Part shown: positions 56,088 to 64,000 of the stretch, piece by piece | Layout of the letters: the number at the start of each line of letters is the position of its first letter | How positions within the stretch are numbered: the stretch's first letter is position 1 | Assembly: GCA_037127255.1 (NCBI GenBank) | Contig: JBANSL010000003.1 | Span: 20,463,314 to 20,527,313 of the forward strand | Source: Persicaria tinctoria | Lineage: Eukaryota; Streptophyta; Magnoliopsida; Caryophyllales; Polygonaceae | Reading direction: 5' to 3' | Length of the DNA stretch: 64,000 nt | The notes under the pieces: model-generated | What the model saw: only the letters and a program-made list of their open reading frames with translations | Databases searched by the model: none | What the model was told of the DNA's origin: nothing | Made by a program: the position numbers and the translations under genes

Positions 56088-56595
56088 TCAAGCAGCAGCC
56101 TCACAACCCACCCCCTTATTTGCGTCTTCTTCTCCAATCCAAACAGAATTCCCTCCACTATCACTAGGAGAGCAAGCTTGTACCGTCCCCCTCCATGACA
56201 TCACTGGGGGGGGGGGGGGGGGTGAGCAGTTGAGCCCCGTTATCAGCGCGAACTCATGAGGAGAGAATCGCACGTGATGCCCCTAGAGGGAGTACCACGT
56301 CTCATGTGTCTTCCGCGTCTTCAATTGCCAGAGAAGGTAGTAGTGCACCAACTGTGCATATAATTTGTTTCTCGACCCCATCTTGACAACAGCCCCAAAC
56401 TGGCTCTTGCTTAGGGCTTTGTAATCGTCCCGATCAATGGTGAGGTCCATGCCTTCCAACAGCTCGAAACTTGCATGGGACAACGCCCTCCCTGAGAAAT
56501 GTTGTGTTTCTGGAACAGCCAGGACAGCCTGCAAAACATGTAACAATCTTAGGTTTAAACATTTTTTCCCAACCTTTACAACCACAACCATGTAA
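56088..56595 (-). pseudogene. DUF1985-like fragment
   Basis: On the minus strand QLVHYYLLWQLKTRKTHETW leads, after a frame break, to RFSPHEFALITGLNCS, the conserved core of DUF1985 proteins, which occur with Ulp1-type cysteine proteases in plant MULEs. The Ulp1 part is not seen. A G/C homopolymer run (56207-56222) follows within the frame. Confidence 0.6.
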
Positions 56596-57660
56596 CTATC
56601 TCAGTTTCCTTACCCCCTGACTGCTTAGTCCTGCACGAGCTTTCTTGTTCCCTAACTTCGTCATTTTATATGATGTTTAAAGTGGGGGTACATGCTACAC
56701 AATCACCAAACATAAATTCAAACATTCAGGTCACCTAATCTGTCATACATACCAACAATGTAAATTTATTCTACCAACTTCATTTTCCTATCCTACCATT
56801 GCTGCTATCCTCTTCCGTCCTACCAAATTTGCCTTTCAGACAAGTTTGGTTCATTTTACCTCTTTCACAACACAACATATAGGCAAGGACATTCACCACA
56901 ACCAAATCACCAAATATTGATGATATATATAGGCTTGTCATCAAACACTTGGTGGGCACTAACAGTTTCAGCAGTACATAACCAATCAACCAAAAATTTC
57001 TACCCATACTCGGCATACCAGTTGTTCAAATTTATCCTGCCAATTTCTTTACCTAGTCCTACAAAATCTGCTACCACAATTTCAAACACAACCTTCGATA
57101 ATCTGTCCTACCAGATGTGCAGATATACCCTACCGATTACCCCCAATCTTATGGATTCCCTATCCATCCGACCCCCTACTTGCCCTTTTGTCCCCAATTT
57201 CTTACCCAACATCACCTAACCCTTACCCAACCGTTTCCCGACACCCACAAACCCTAATCGCACCCACCTCCCCAAAATCGACTCTTCAAAGGCACCCCTA
57301 ACCCCTCCTATTTCATTCCTCTACTGCTAGGCAACTGCAATAACACCCCGATGTCTCAATTTCTTCACAAAACCGCCAATAAACGCACCTCCATTACCCC
57401 AAAATCGCAACTCAAAACACACATCTACCCTTGCTTACCTTGTTCTTCAACCTCTTCCTTCCTCCTTGGTAGAGTTCTGGGTGAAATCGCCCTTCTTCTT
57501 CAACCGCTTCCTTCCTCCTGTCGCTCCTCCTTTCTCTGGTTTTGGTTTTTCATCTCTCTCTCTCTCTGTAGCTACAATCTGGAATGAATAAACCGTCTCT
57601 CTCCCTCCTCGTTTTAATTTGAGAACTCCCGCACTGTGTACCTTCTACAACCGGTTCTCA

Positions 57661-58064
57661 ACAGTTACAAATTACCAAAAGTTTTTTTTTTGCTTGGGGT
57701 AGAGGACGAGGCTATTTGGTACATTATTGGGCCTTCTAGGTTTTTTTTGTTTTTGCAAATAGGCCCATTTTTTGGTCTATTTAGTATCATTTCCTCTTAA
57801 TTATAATACAATTATAAAAAAAATATTTAATAGTATTTGTTTTATATTTTTATAATGTGTTTAGAATAACATAAAATTTAAATAAAATATAATGTATACA
57901 TTAAATTTATGATTTAATTATAATTTTTTTTGTAATAGCGGGTGTTTGATTGACACAATTTATAAGATATTTATTTAAATTGTAGTTTATTTTGAACAAA
58001 TTATAAAATGCGTTATTTAAATATTCATAATTATAAGTGCATTATAATTGAAATGTGTTGGAAT
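57661..58064. other. AT-rich intergenic DNA
   Basis: Homopolymer-rich A/T sequence between the MULE and the hAT copy. No feature recognised. Confidence 0.4.
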
Positions 58065-58911
58065 TAAACCTGTCAATTGGGTCAATTGAGTTGGGTTCGG
58101 GTCTGGTTATTTCGATTTTCGGGTAAAATGGGTCTCGGGTAGATCCAGATTGACTTGAATTCGGGTTTGACCCGGTTTCGAGTCAAACCGAGTCGATTTC
58201 GGGTTTGTCAAATTTTTCCATTTTAAATTAAAAAAATCACGATTTGGTAATATTGCAATAATTTTAAAATGCTAAAATTAAGGATGTGGTTAATAAGTTC
58301 TAGTGTTTGTAATTATATGCTATATCTGATCTAAAAAATTTAATTTTTATTATTTCTCATAATTTTTAATAAAATTTAAAAATATATAGAATTTTAAAAT
58401 TTTAAATAATTTTTTTTAAATAATACCATGCAATTAGTAATAAGCATAGAATTATTTTTAATATTTTAATATTTTTTAGAGTTTTTATCTTCTTAAAAAA
58501 TGTGATGAAAAAAAAAATTAAATATCGTTGATTGGATGGACTATTACACAATACGAATAAATATAAAAGTTGATTGGATAGACTATTACACAATACGAAT
58601 AAATATAAAAGTTGATTTGAAAATGAAATATCAAGTGATTATAATTCGAAAATGTAATAAATTGAAATCTCCATAAAAAATAATTTAATCATATATAATT
58701 ATAAATCAATCGGGTCAATCGAGTCACTGGGCCGATCGGGTCAAATTTACCGAGTCAATTGGGTCATCGAGTCTAAACCCAGATGACCCGAAAAATTACC
58801 GGGTTTTCGGGTTCGAGTCGAAAAAAAAAATTCGGGTCAAAATTTCCAGGTCCTGACCCAAAATTTTCCGGCCGGGCGTCCGGGCCGGGTAGTGTTACTT
58901 TTGACAGGTCT
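58065..58911. mobile_element. hAT-like element, longer relative of the 16.4 kb MITE
   Basis: Ends TAAACCTGTCAA (58065) and TTTGACAGGTCTA (58911) match the TIRs of 16447-16932. The inside shares GTTTGTCAA.TTTTTCCATTT, TTAAATTAAAAAAATCA and the CGGGTC-type arrays. Flanking octamers GTTGGAAT and GTTGCATA are only partly alike, so the TSD has decayed. There is no transposase. Confidence 0.7.
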
Positions 58912-59194
58912 AGTTGCATATTTGTTGTTCACTTGTTTCTATTTATATTTTATATTAAATTAACCGTCTTTCTATCATATGCTCTTAGGGCATATGATAA
59001 GTTCCTAATTGGAAAAGATAGTCTATAAAAAACAAGCGACCATAGAAATCTAATTTAAAATTTGGATAATATAATTTAATGAAGGATATAATTTTACTAA
59101 AACGAGAATCTTATCCTATGCCTAGAAAAACCATTAAATTAAAGTAATGGAATTTTTATACTTAGGACCTAATACAAAATGCAGGTCAGCCCAT
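58912..59194. other. Spacer between hAT copy and tetraspanin-bearing element
   Basis: A/T-rich DNA without a recognised feature. Confidence 0.4.
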
Positions 59195-59202
59195 TTTGTT
59201 TA

Positions 59203-59977
59203 GGGTCTTACTATTCACACGGTGAATTTTTCGCAATTTACACGATTTCCAATCGCGGATTCAGAGCGCGCGGTTGCAGATTTTTTTTGTTTAATTTGAG
59301 ATTCCCAGAGAAGCGTGAAATCCTCCTATTTTGAGGTTTGAATCTGAAGAATTGAATCAATTTGCCCTGCCCAGGCTTCGATTTTGTAGGTTCGAATTAA
59401 AGAATTGCTACAATTTTCCATGCCATGCCTTCGATTTGGATCAATTTGCATCTGGAAGGCCTTAAACGCCTTGTTCTTAGAGGATGAGGGAGAAGCGGCC
59501 AGAGACGAGGCTACCGGCGGAAGGACGCCGAAGGAGAGGAAATGAGGCCGGAGACGATGAAGGCGGACTACTGGTGGAGGGCGAGGTGGCAGAAGATGAG
59601 GCAGTGGTAGGGCAGAGACGAGGGAGGCGGAGTACTGGTCGGAGAAGTCTTCGGAGAGGCGCAGCGGGAGATACCGGCGAGGGAGACGACGGCGATGGCG
59701 GCGCCGATGATGAGCGACTAAGGCAGTCGGTGGAGGTGGTGCGGGTGGCGAGCCAGATCCCGCCTCCGAGTGTGACGATTGAGAGGGGGAAGGTGAGGAA
59801 GTTGACGAGGCGCACCATTAGAGATTCTGCCATGGCTGAGTTGGAGAGAGATTTCTGCGAACTCGTACTTCGCGAATGCTAATTTTATTTTATTTTTCTA
59901 CCGCGAACCCGTAATACGCTATTGCCAATACTTTCCGTGCAAAAGGCGAGAAAATCACCGTGTAAATAGCAAAACTG
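59203..59977. mobile_element. Pack-type TIR element carrying a tetraspanin fragment
   Basis: TIRs GGGTCTTACTATTCACACGG (59203) and, inverted, CACCGTGTAAATAGCAAAACT (near 59957-59976) are flanked by TTTGTTTA at 59195-59202 and 59978-59985 (8 bp, or 9 with one mismatch). The inside is GC-rich and contains part of a host gene. This is the layout of a Pack-MULE. The TIR resembles that at 37787-39030. Confidence 0.75.
59600..59833 (-). pseudogene. Tetraspanin N-terminal gene fragment captured by a TIR element
   Basis: From ATG at 59833 the minus strand reads MVRLVNFLTFPLSIVTLGGG and IWLATR, the first membrane segment of plant tetraspanins. A one-base phase change later, SLIIGAAIAVVSLAGISRC matches the second membrane segment, which normally follows with ...VSLAGFxGAC. 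The large loop, CCxxC and last two membrane segments are missing. The frame is broken, so no functional tetraspanin is expected. Confidence 0.65.
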
Positions 59978-60067
59978 TTTGTTTAATAAGACCTCGCGGG
60001 CTTTAACGGTCAAACCTTCCTTACCCATAGGTCCATCTAGGAATGCTAATAAGCCTATTTATTTATA

Positions 60068-61118
60068 CGGAAATTTCACGAGATGCCCTTGAGCTATTAC
60101 AATTTTCGCGAGGTATACAACTCTTTGGCATATTTCGCGTGATACCCCTGAGGTTTTCAATTTTTTTGCCTCGTGCCCTTCCACGTTAAATCTAACAAAT
60201 TTGATGATTCTCCGTTAGTTTCAATTATAAAAAAATAAAAAGAAAGAAAGAAGTAAGAACGGAGAACAGCGCTGCTGCGTCGTCGCTCTCCTCTGCGCCC
60301 TCATCTTTGTCGTCGGCCTACCGCTGCTCCTCCCGCCTTTGTCGCCGCTGCCGCTCCTCCACCTCCCTCCATGACTTCCAAGGCGGCCTCAAGAAGAACG
60401 CCATCGATTCCTTGCCTAAGTTCACCTACCAGCCAAAATTCACCATTGCACTCGACGCTGAAGCGCAGCTTCCGGCGCTAGAGGAAGCGGCGGAGACGCC
60501 GATGAGCCATCATTCTCCCCGAACGAAGAATCTTGAAGCCGTCGACGTCATCGGCAACAACAATTTTGCACGGCCATGGCTGGAATGGAACTGCAAGATT
60601 TCCAATATCATTTAGGGCTTTCCTGTTTCTCCCATCCCCTGCCATGTTCTTCTGCTTTCCAAATGCCTCTTCGCCTAATGCAAGAATCAATTGAAGTAGC
60701 ACAATCAAGAGTCGCTCTAATTCAATCGCCCAAATCAACGTTAACTAATGTAATTTTCTAGTAAATTTCCAGTGTTTCCACCTCCACCATCTCGCACGTT
60801 CAAGATTTAATTGAAGCAGAACAATCTAATAAATCACTCTAATCCAATCATTCAAATTGACGATTACTAATTTACGAGTTTCCGGTAAAACGTAGGGTTC
60901 CTTTGCTCTCTTCTCTCTATGCTTCGCTTCTGGTTCTTTTTTTATTTTTATTTTTTTATAATTGAAACTAACGGAGAATCATCACATTGGTTTGATTTAA
61001 TGTGGAAGGGCACGAGGCGAAAAAATTGAAAACCTCATAGGTACCACACGAAATATGCAAAAGAGTTGTATAGCTCGCGAAAATTGCAATACCTCGGGGG
61101 CACCTCGCGAAATTTCCG
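60068..61118. mobile_element. Pack-MULE with ~175-bp TIRs and captured gene sequence
   Basis: Very long TIRs (about 60068-60240 and 60940-61118), close to nine-tenths alike by eye, start CGGAAATTTC. They are flanked by 9-bp repeats TTATTTATA (60059-60067) and TTATTTTTA (61119-61127), 8 of 9 matching. Long TIR and 9-bp TSD are the Mutator hallmarks. The interior carries GC-rich coding-like DNA and no transposase. Confidence 0.8.
60307..60615 (+). pseudogene. Captured gene fragment, possibly ATL-type RING-H2 pre-RING region
   Basis: An open 102-residue frame inside the MULE has GGLKKNAIDSLPKFTYQPKF, which resembles the segment before the RING in ATL-type E3 ligases. The Cys/His RING itself is absent: the sequence then reads LDAEAQLPALEEAAETPMSH and continues without a known motif. 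It may be a chimera of captured pieces. The similarity is short, so identification is tentative. Confidence 0.45.
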
Positions 61119-61127
61119 TTATTTTTA

Positions 61128-61842
61128 AAATACTGTAAGTAATACTCCGTATTTTGTAATTCAAAGATGACAGATGTATGTGTACTAATATATCTTGGAT
61201 TCAAATTCACAAAAAATAAGTAAATGTTTGTGAATTGGAATCCAAGATACAACATCACTCTCTTATACTCTCTTATGATAATTGTATTGGGATTTAATGA
61301 TTTCTGCAAAAAAAAATCAAAATATTCCACTTAAAACATGATTTAGAGATCTAGTTGTATGCCTAAACCTATCGATATTTGAAGAGTTACACCAATACAC
61401 CTGCATACCAACGCGCTATGCAGGTCTTTGAACATCAATAACGTCCGATCTCGACATCCAAAAAATTACGCTAGTAGTTGCATTACATATATCATGAGTT
61501 CGTAACTAAAAATTGAACTCTCATCTAATCCTCGAAGGACATCTCGATCATAGCGATATAACGAACAAATGGGGTGCTGTAATTGGGGTTGGGATCAACT
61601 GTCCCAAAGGGGACAGCCTCTGATTTTGGCTCCCCCTCTCCCAAAATTAAAAAAATATGAATTAAATTAAAATTAAAAAAGAAAAAGAAAAAATAATAAA
61701 AAAGGTGAAATTTTATGAGAAGAGATAGGGAGAAAACGGGGACAATGGATCCTCACTGTTGTGATTGAGCCACTCAATTAAGGACAAACTATCATGAGAT
61801 GTGTTAATTAGCTCTAATTATGTTAGTTGTCATTAAACCATA
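61128..61842. other. AT-rich intergenic DNA
   Basis: Apart from the hairpin at 61191-61249 no gene or element is recognised. Confidence 0.4.
61191..61249. repeat. Short perfect-type hairpin (21-bp stem, 17-base loop)
   Basis: Arms 61191-61211 and 61229-61249 pair with one mismatch (TATCTTGGATTC... and ...GAATCCAAGATA). It is a small MITE relic or hairpin in AT-rich DNA. No TSD or TIR context was found. Confidence 0.6.
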
Positions 61843-62045
61843 TACTCCATCCGTTCCAAAACACATGAGTTTTGATTTTCGACACGCTTTTTAAGAAGCA
61901 AAAAACTCTATAAAATATTATTTTTTTAGTTAATTTTTTTATATAATTTGATACTTATTAATAATAAGTATCAAATTATATAAAAAATTTAATTAAAAAA
62001 AATATTTTATAGAATTTTCCGCCCTTTAAAAAAAGTGTCAAAAAG

Positions 62046-63144
62046 TAGGGGTGTGCATAACCGGGTACCCGACACGAACCGGTTAATCGTGTCGGGTACC
62101 CGGAACCGTTAAGCCCAAATACCCCGAACCGTATCCGAACCGCCAAAACCCGGGTACCCGACACGGTTAGGGTATTCGGTTCCGTGTCGGATACCCGGGT
62201 ACCCGAGACGAACCGCTTTTTTTTTTCCATCTGTGTGTTCTTTCCCTTGACCCTTCACTGTGTTTTACAGTACAACAACTTCAAAAAAAAGAAATTTGCA
62301 TAGGCCATGCCTACAGTTCCTGTGGGTGTACAACAAATGCAAATACTATACACCCACAAATCAGACGATCAAAATTTCGAGCAGAAAATCAAACAAGTAG
62401 GGTTTCGAGCAGACAATCGAAATTTTGAAGTATTCAACCATGTTATCAGACAATCCAAATTTTGAGCAGACAATCAGAAATTTCGAGCAGACAATCAGAA
62501 ATATAGGGTTTCGATCAGACAATCAAAATTTCGAAGTATTCAACCATGTTTCGAGCAAAAACACCCACAAATCGATTCGAACAAATAGGACTTACATGGT
62601 GTTTCGTTTTCAGATATCTAATGGTTCGTTTTCAGATCTGCTGAATGCCGAGGTCAAGACTCAAGAGGCGCTGCCGGCGAGCGACGACTTGAAGCCGACG
62701 AGGACGAGCGCCGACTCTAGTGGACTGGAGGTTGCGATGGCCGATTGTGAACTCTGGTGGGGGAACGAGTAGAATGTCATTGTCTTGAAAAAAATAATTA
62801 GTGGATGCGTCAGGAATCGAACCCGGGTCTGTTGACAATGACCTGAGTTATGCGCTTAAATGAAACCAGTTGAGCTAGCGGAATTTACTGATACACATGG
62901 GATTCTAATTATACTAGTATTATACTTCCCAACCAAAAATTAAAAATAAAATAAAAATTTAAACGGTTCGTGTCGGGTACCCGACAAGGCGATTTGCCCG
63001 ACCCGAACACGAACCGTTTAGAACCGTGTTTTTTCGGTTCGTGTCATTATCGTGTCGTGTTTTTTCGGTTTCGGGTTTTTTTCGTGTCGTGTTATCGGGT
63101 TTTCGTATCATGTTTTCGATTTCGGGTTTTTCTGCACACCCCTA
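62046..63144. mobile_element. hAT-like element with GGGTACCCG repeats, nested in a Stowaway MITE
   Basis: TIRs TAGGGGTGTGCA (62046) and TGCACACCCCTA (63144) have a perfect 8-bp TSD TCAAAAAG at 62038-62045 and 63145-63152. Subterminal parts are packed with CGGGTACCCG, GTGTCGGGT and CGAACCG. The core has repeated GAGCAGACAATC/AAATTTCGA units (62370-62570) and a GC-rich block. No transposase. Confidence 0.85.
62806..62882 (-). other. tRNA-like sequence inside the hAT element
   Basis: The minus strand has CGCTAGCTCAACTGGTTT (A-box-like) and, about 45 bases on, GGGTTCGATTCCTGACGC (B-box-like). Spacing suits a tRNA or SINE head, but stems of a working tRNA could not be paired with confidence. It may be a tRNA pseudogene or SINE head carried by the element. 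Confidence 0.4.
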
Positions 63145-63189
63145 TCAAAAAGTAAAAGCCCGTGTATTTTGAAACGGAGGTAGTAATTT

Positions 63190-64000
63190 GGATGGTATTA
63201 CAGTTACTGACTTTTGGGTAGTATGCGCAGTACTGTCGTTCTGTTTTTGTATGTATATATAGGCTCTTTACGCAATTGTAAAAGAGACGTCTTTTCACCT
63301 TCGAATAACTTTCTACACTCCAATGAATTGGATATGTTTTATGGCATCAGAGCAGGAGACATCTCCCTTTGTGTTTCTGTGAATCCCAATCAGTCTGGCA
63401 AAACACCATCAATCCTTAAAAACACCAACTATGTGGAACGACCAAAAAAATCTAGACAAAACCCGAAGAGTTTCTTCACCCTGAATTCAAATGATAACCC
63501 AGAAAACGTTATCACACAGGTGCGACTCAAAGGCGAAAACTACGAATGGCACGGGCTTTGTGCACCACGTTAAGAGCAAGACGTAAATGGGGGTCTATTA
63601 ATGGAACCTTGGAAAAGCCAGCTGACGGTACACTGGAGTTGGAAGATTGGTGGACTGTAAATTCAATGACGATCTCATGGATTTTGAACATGAATGAATC
63701 TGGTATGCGCATGACTCTTTCATACAAAGAGAATGCGAAAGAACTGTGGGAAGACATAGTAGAAAGGTTCTGGATCGCCAATGGAACAAGAATTCAGCAA
63801 CTGAAATATGAACTTGTTGAGTGTCAGGGTAGTAGAGGCTCGATTCTTTCCATCAATATATATGGCTTGCTCGATTCCCATGATGATGACTTAGAAGTGA
63901 TGCCCGTGATTATTCAATGAGTTGCTCGCATTGCAAGCGCACCTCTACTACCTTGGACTGTGAATTCTTCTTGTTGGCATGAAAGGGATAGGTCGAGGGC
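63190..64000 (+). mobile_element. Copia element, 5' LTR edge and degraded gag, running off the window
   Basis: A PBS variant TGGCATCAGAGC lies at 63342-63353, so an LTR should end just before it. The region from about 63190, with TATATATAGG near 63253, is the likely 5' LTR, but its start was not fixed. Gag follows on the plus strand. The element is cut by the right window edge. Confidence 0.7.
63400..63990 (+). pseudogene. Copia gag (DUF4219/UBN2_3-like), frameshifted
   Basis: NPENVITQVRLKGENYE is followed, after a one-base phase change near 63545, by ALCTTLRARRKWGSINGTLE, ELEDWWTVNSMTISWILNMN and ENAKELWEDIVERFWIANGT. Near 63919-63953 CSHCKRTSTTLDC is a knuckle that has lost its histidine. 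WHERDRSR at the edge continues the normal gag. Frame changes and the broken knuckle mark decay. Confidence 0.75.

Larger units (their letters stand above)
54711..57660. mobile_element. MULE remnant, probably of the KI (DUF1985/Ulp1-bearing) type
   Basis: A MuDR-type transposase N-terminus on the plus strand and a DUF1985 region on the minus strand occur together, as in Mutator-like elements that carry a DUF1985-Ulp1 gene. A ~160-base unit is tandemly repeated (about 54773-54930 and 54965-55120), and CTACCAA-type units recur on both sides (54760-55380, 56750-57130). The left end is likely displaced to about 50255 by the hAT insertion. TIR ends and TSD were not resolved. G-runs lie at about 55178-55199 and 56207-56222. 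Confidence 0.55.
61845..63183. mobile_element. Stowaway MITE (Tc1/mariner) split by a hAT element
   Basis: Ends CTCCATCCGTTCCAAA (61845) and TTTGAAACGGAGGTAG (63183) match the Stowaway consensus, with TA on each side (61843-61844, 63184-63185). Arms TCGACACGCTTTTTAAG and CAAAAAGTAAAAGCC lie inside. A central palindrome GATACTTATTAATAATAAGT is intact. A hAT element occupies 62046-63144, so the MITE itself is about 230 bp. Confidence 0.8.

Noticed and set aside
59484..59882. 132-residue plus-strand frame rich in Arg/Gly/Glu
   Set aside because: The minus strand has recognisable tetraspanin membrane segments. The plus frame is a composition effect of GC-rich DNA.
62806..62882. A functional tRNA gene
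   Set aside because: A-box and B-box are visible, but acceptor and anticodon stems could not be paired with confidence and it lies inside a transposon.
1..64000. Endogenous pararetrovirus, organelle insert, rDNA or bacterial-type defence system
   Set aside because: All recognised polymerase fragments fit LTR elements or LINEs by order and motifs. No organelle, rRNA or operon-like gene cluster was seen.

Overview
The window is nuclear DNA of a flowering plant. Most likely it is a eudicot, and possibly an asterid, but the species cannot be told from sequence alone. Two host genes sit at the left end. The first (177-3414, +) is the 3' part of a multi-KH-domain RNA-binding protein gene of the HEN4/RCF3 type, with six exons that join in frame. 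The second (4429-5043, -) is a complete intronless VQ-motif gene of the MKS1/VQ8 type. No other intact host gene is visible.

The other ~59 kb is a nest of transposable elements, read here from coding remnants, terminal repeats and target-site duplications (TSDs). In order: two SINEs in the KH introns; a small hAT element (3642-4089); a decayed LINE (about 6690-11700, -); a Helitron 3' end (11985); a foldback element with TTGACC-rich arms (13514-14280); a Tork/TNT1-like Copia element (15078-22213, -) with three stop codons and a hAT insertion in RNase H; and a chromovirus scrap.

Next is a three-level nest. A LINE fragment (23769-24423 plus 37433-37605) is split by a 13 kb Copia element (24424-37432, -). 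That element is itself split by an Athila-like Ty3 derivative (27586-36125, -), which has gag and protease but no reverse transcriptase. After it come a MULE-like segment holding a Tourist-type MITE, then a second nest. There a deleted Copia element (39629-49746, +) carries in its gag both a Tekay-type solo LTR (39953-43969, itself holding a Helitron) and a compact Copia element (44610-48924). A MULE with transposase and DUF1985 remnants (about 50250-57660) holds a hAT element (50812-54702) that holds another solo LTR (51136-54250).

The right end has a second hAT copy (58065-58911), two TIR elements carrying host-gene fragments (tetraspanin-like in 59203-59977, possibly ATL RING-H2-like in 60068-61118), a Stowaway MITE split by a hAT element (61845-63183), and the 5' end of another Copia element (63190 to the window end).

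The strongest results are structural: a relative insertion order supported by TSDs and restored reading frames; an LVDLD/TCGACCTCGAC minisatellite shared by the coding region and LTRs of the Athila-like element; a GC-AG intron in the KH gene; and two gene-fragment captures. I saw no CRISPR array, convincing functional tRNA or rRNA gene, bacterial-type operon, organelle insert or endogenous pararetrovirus.
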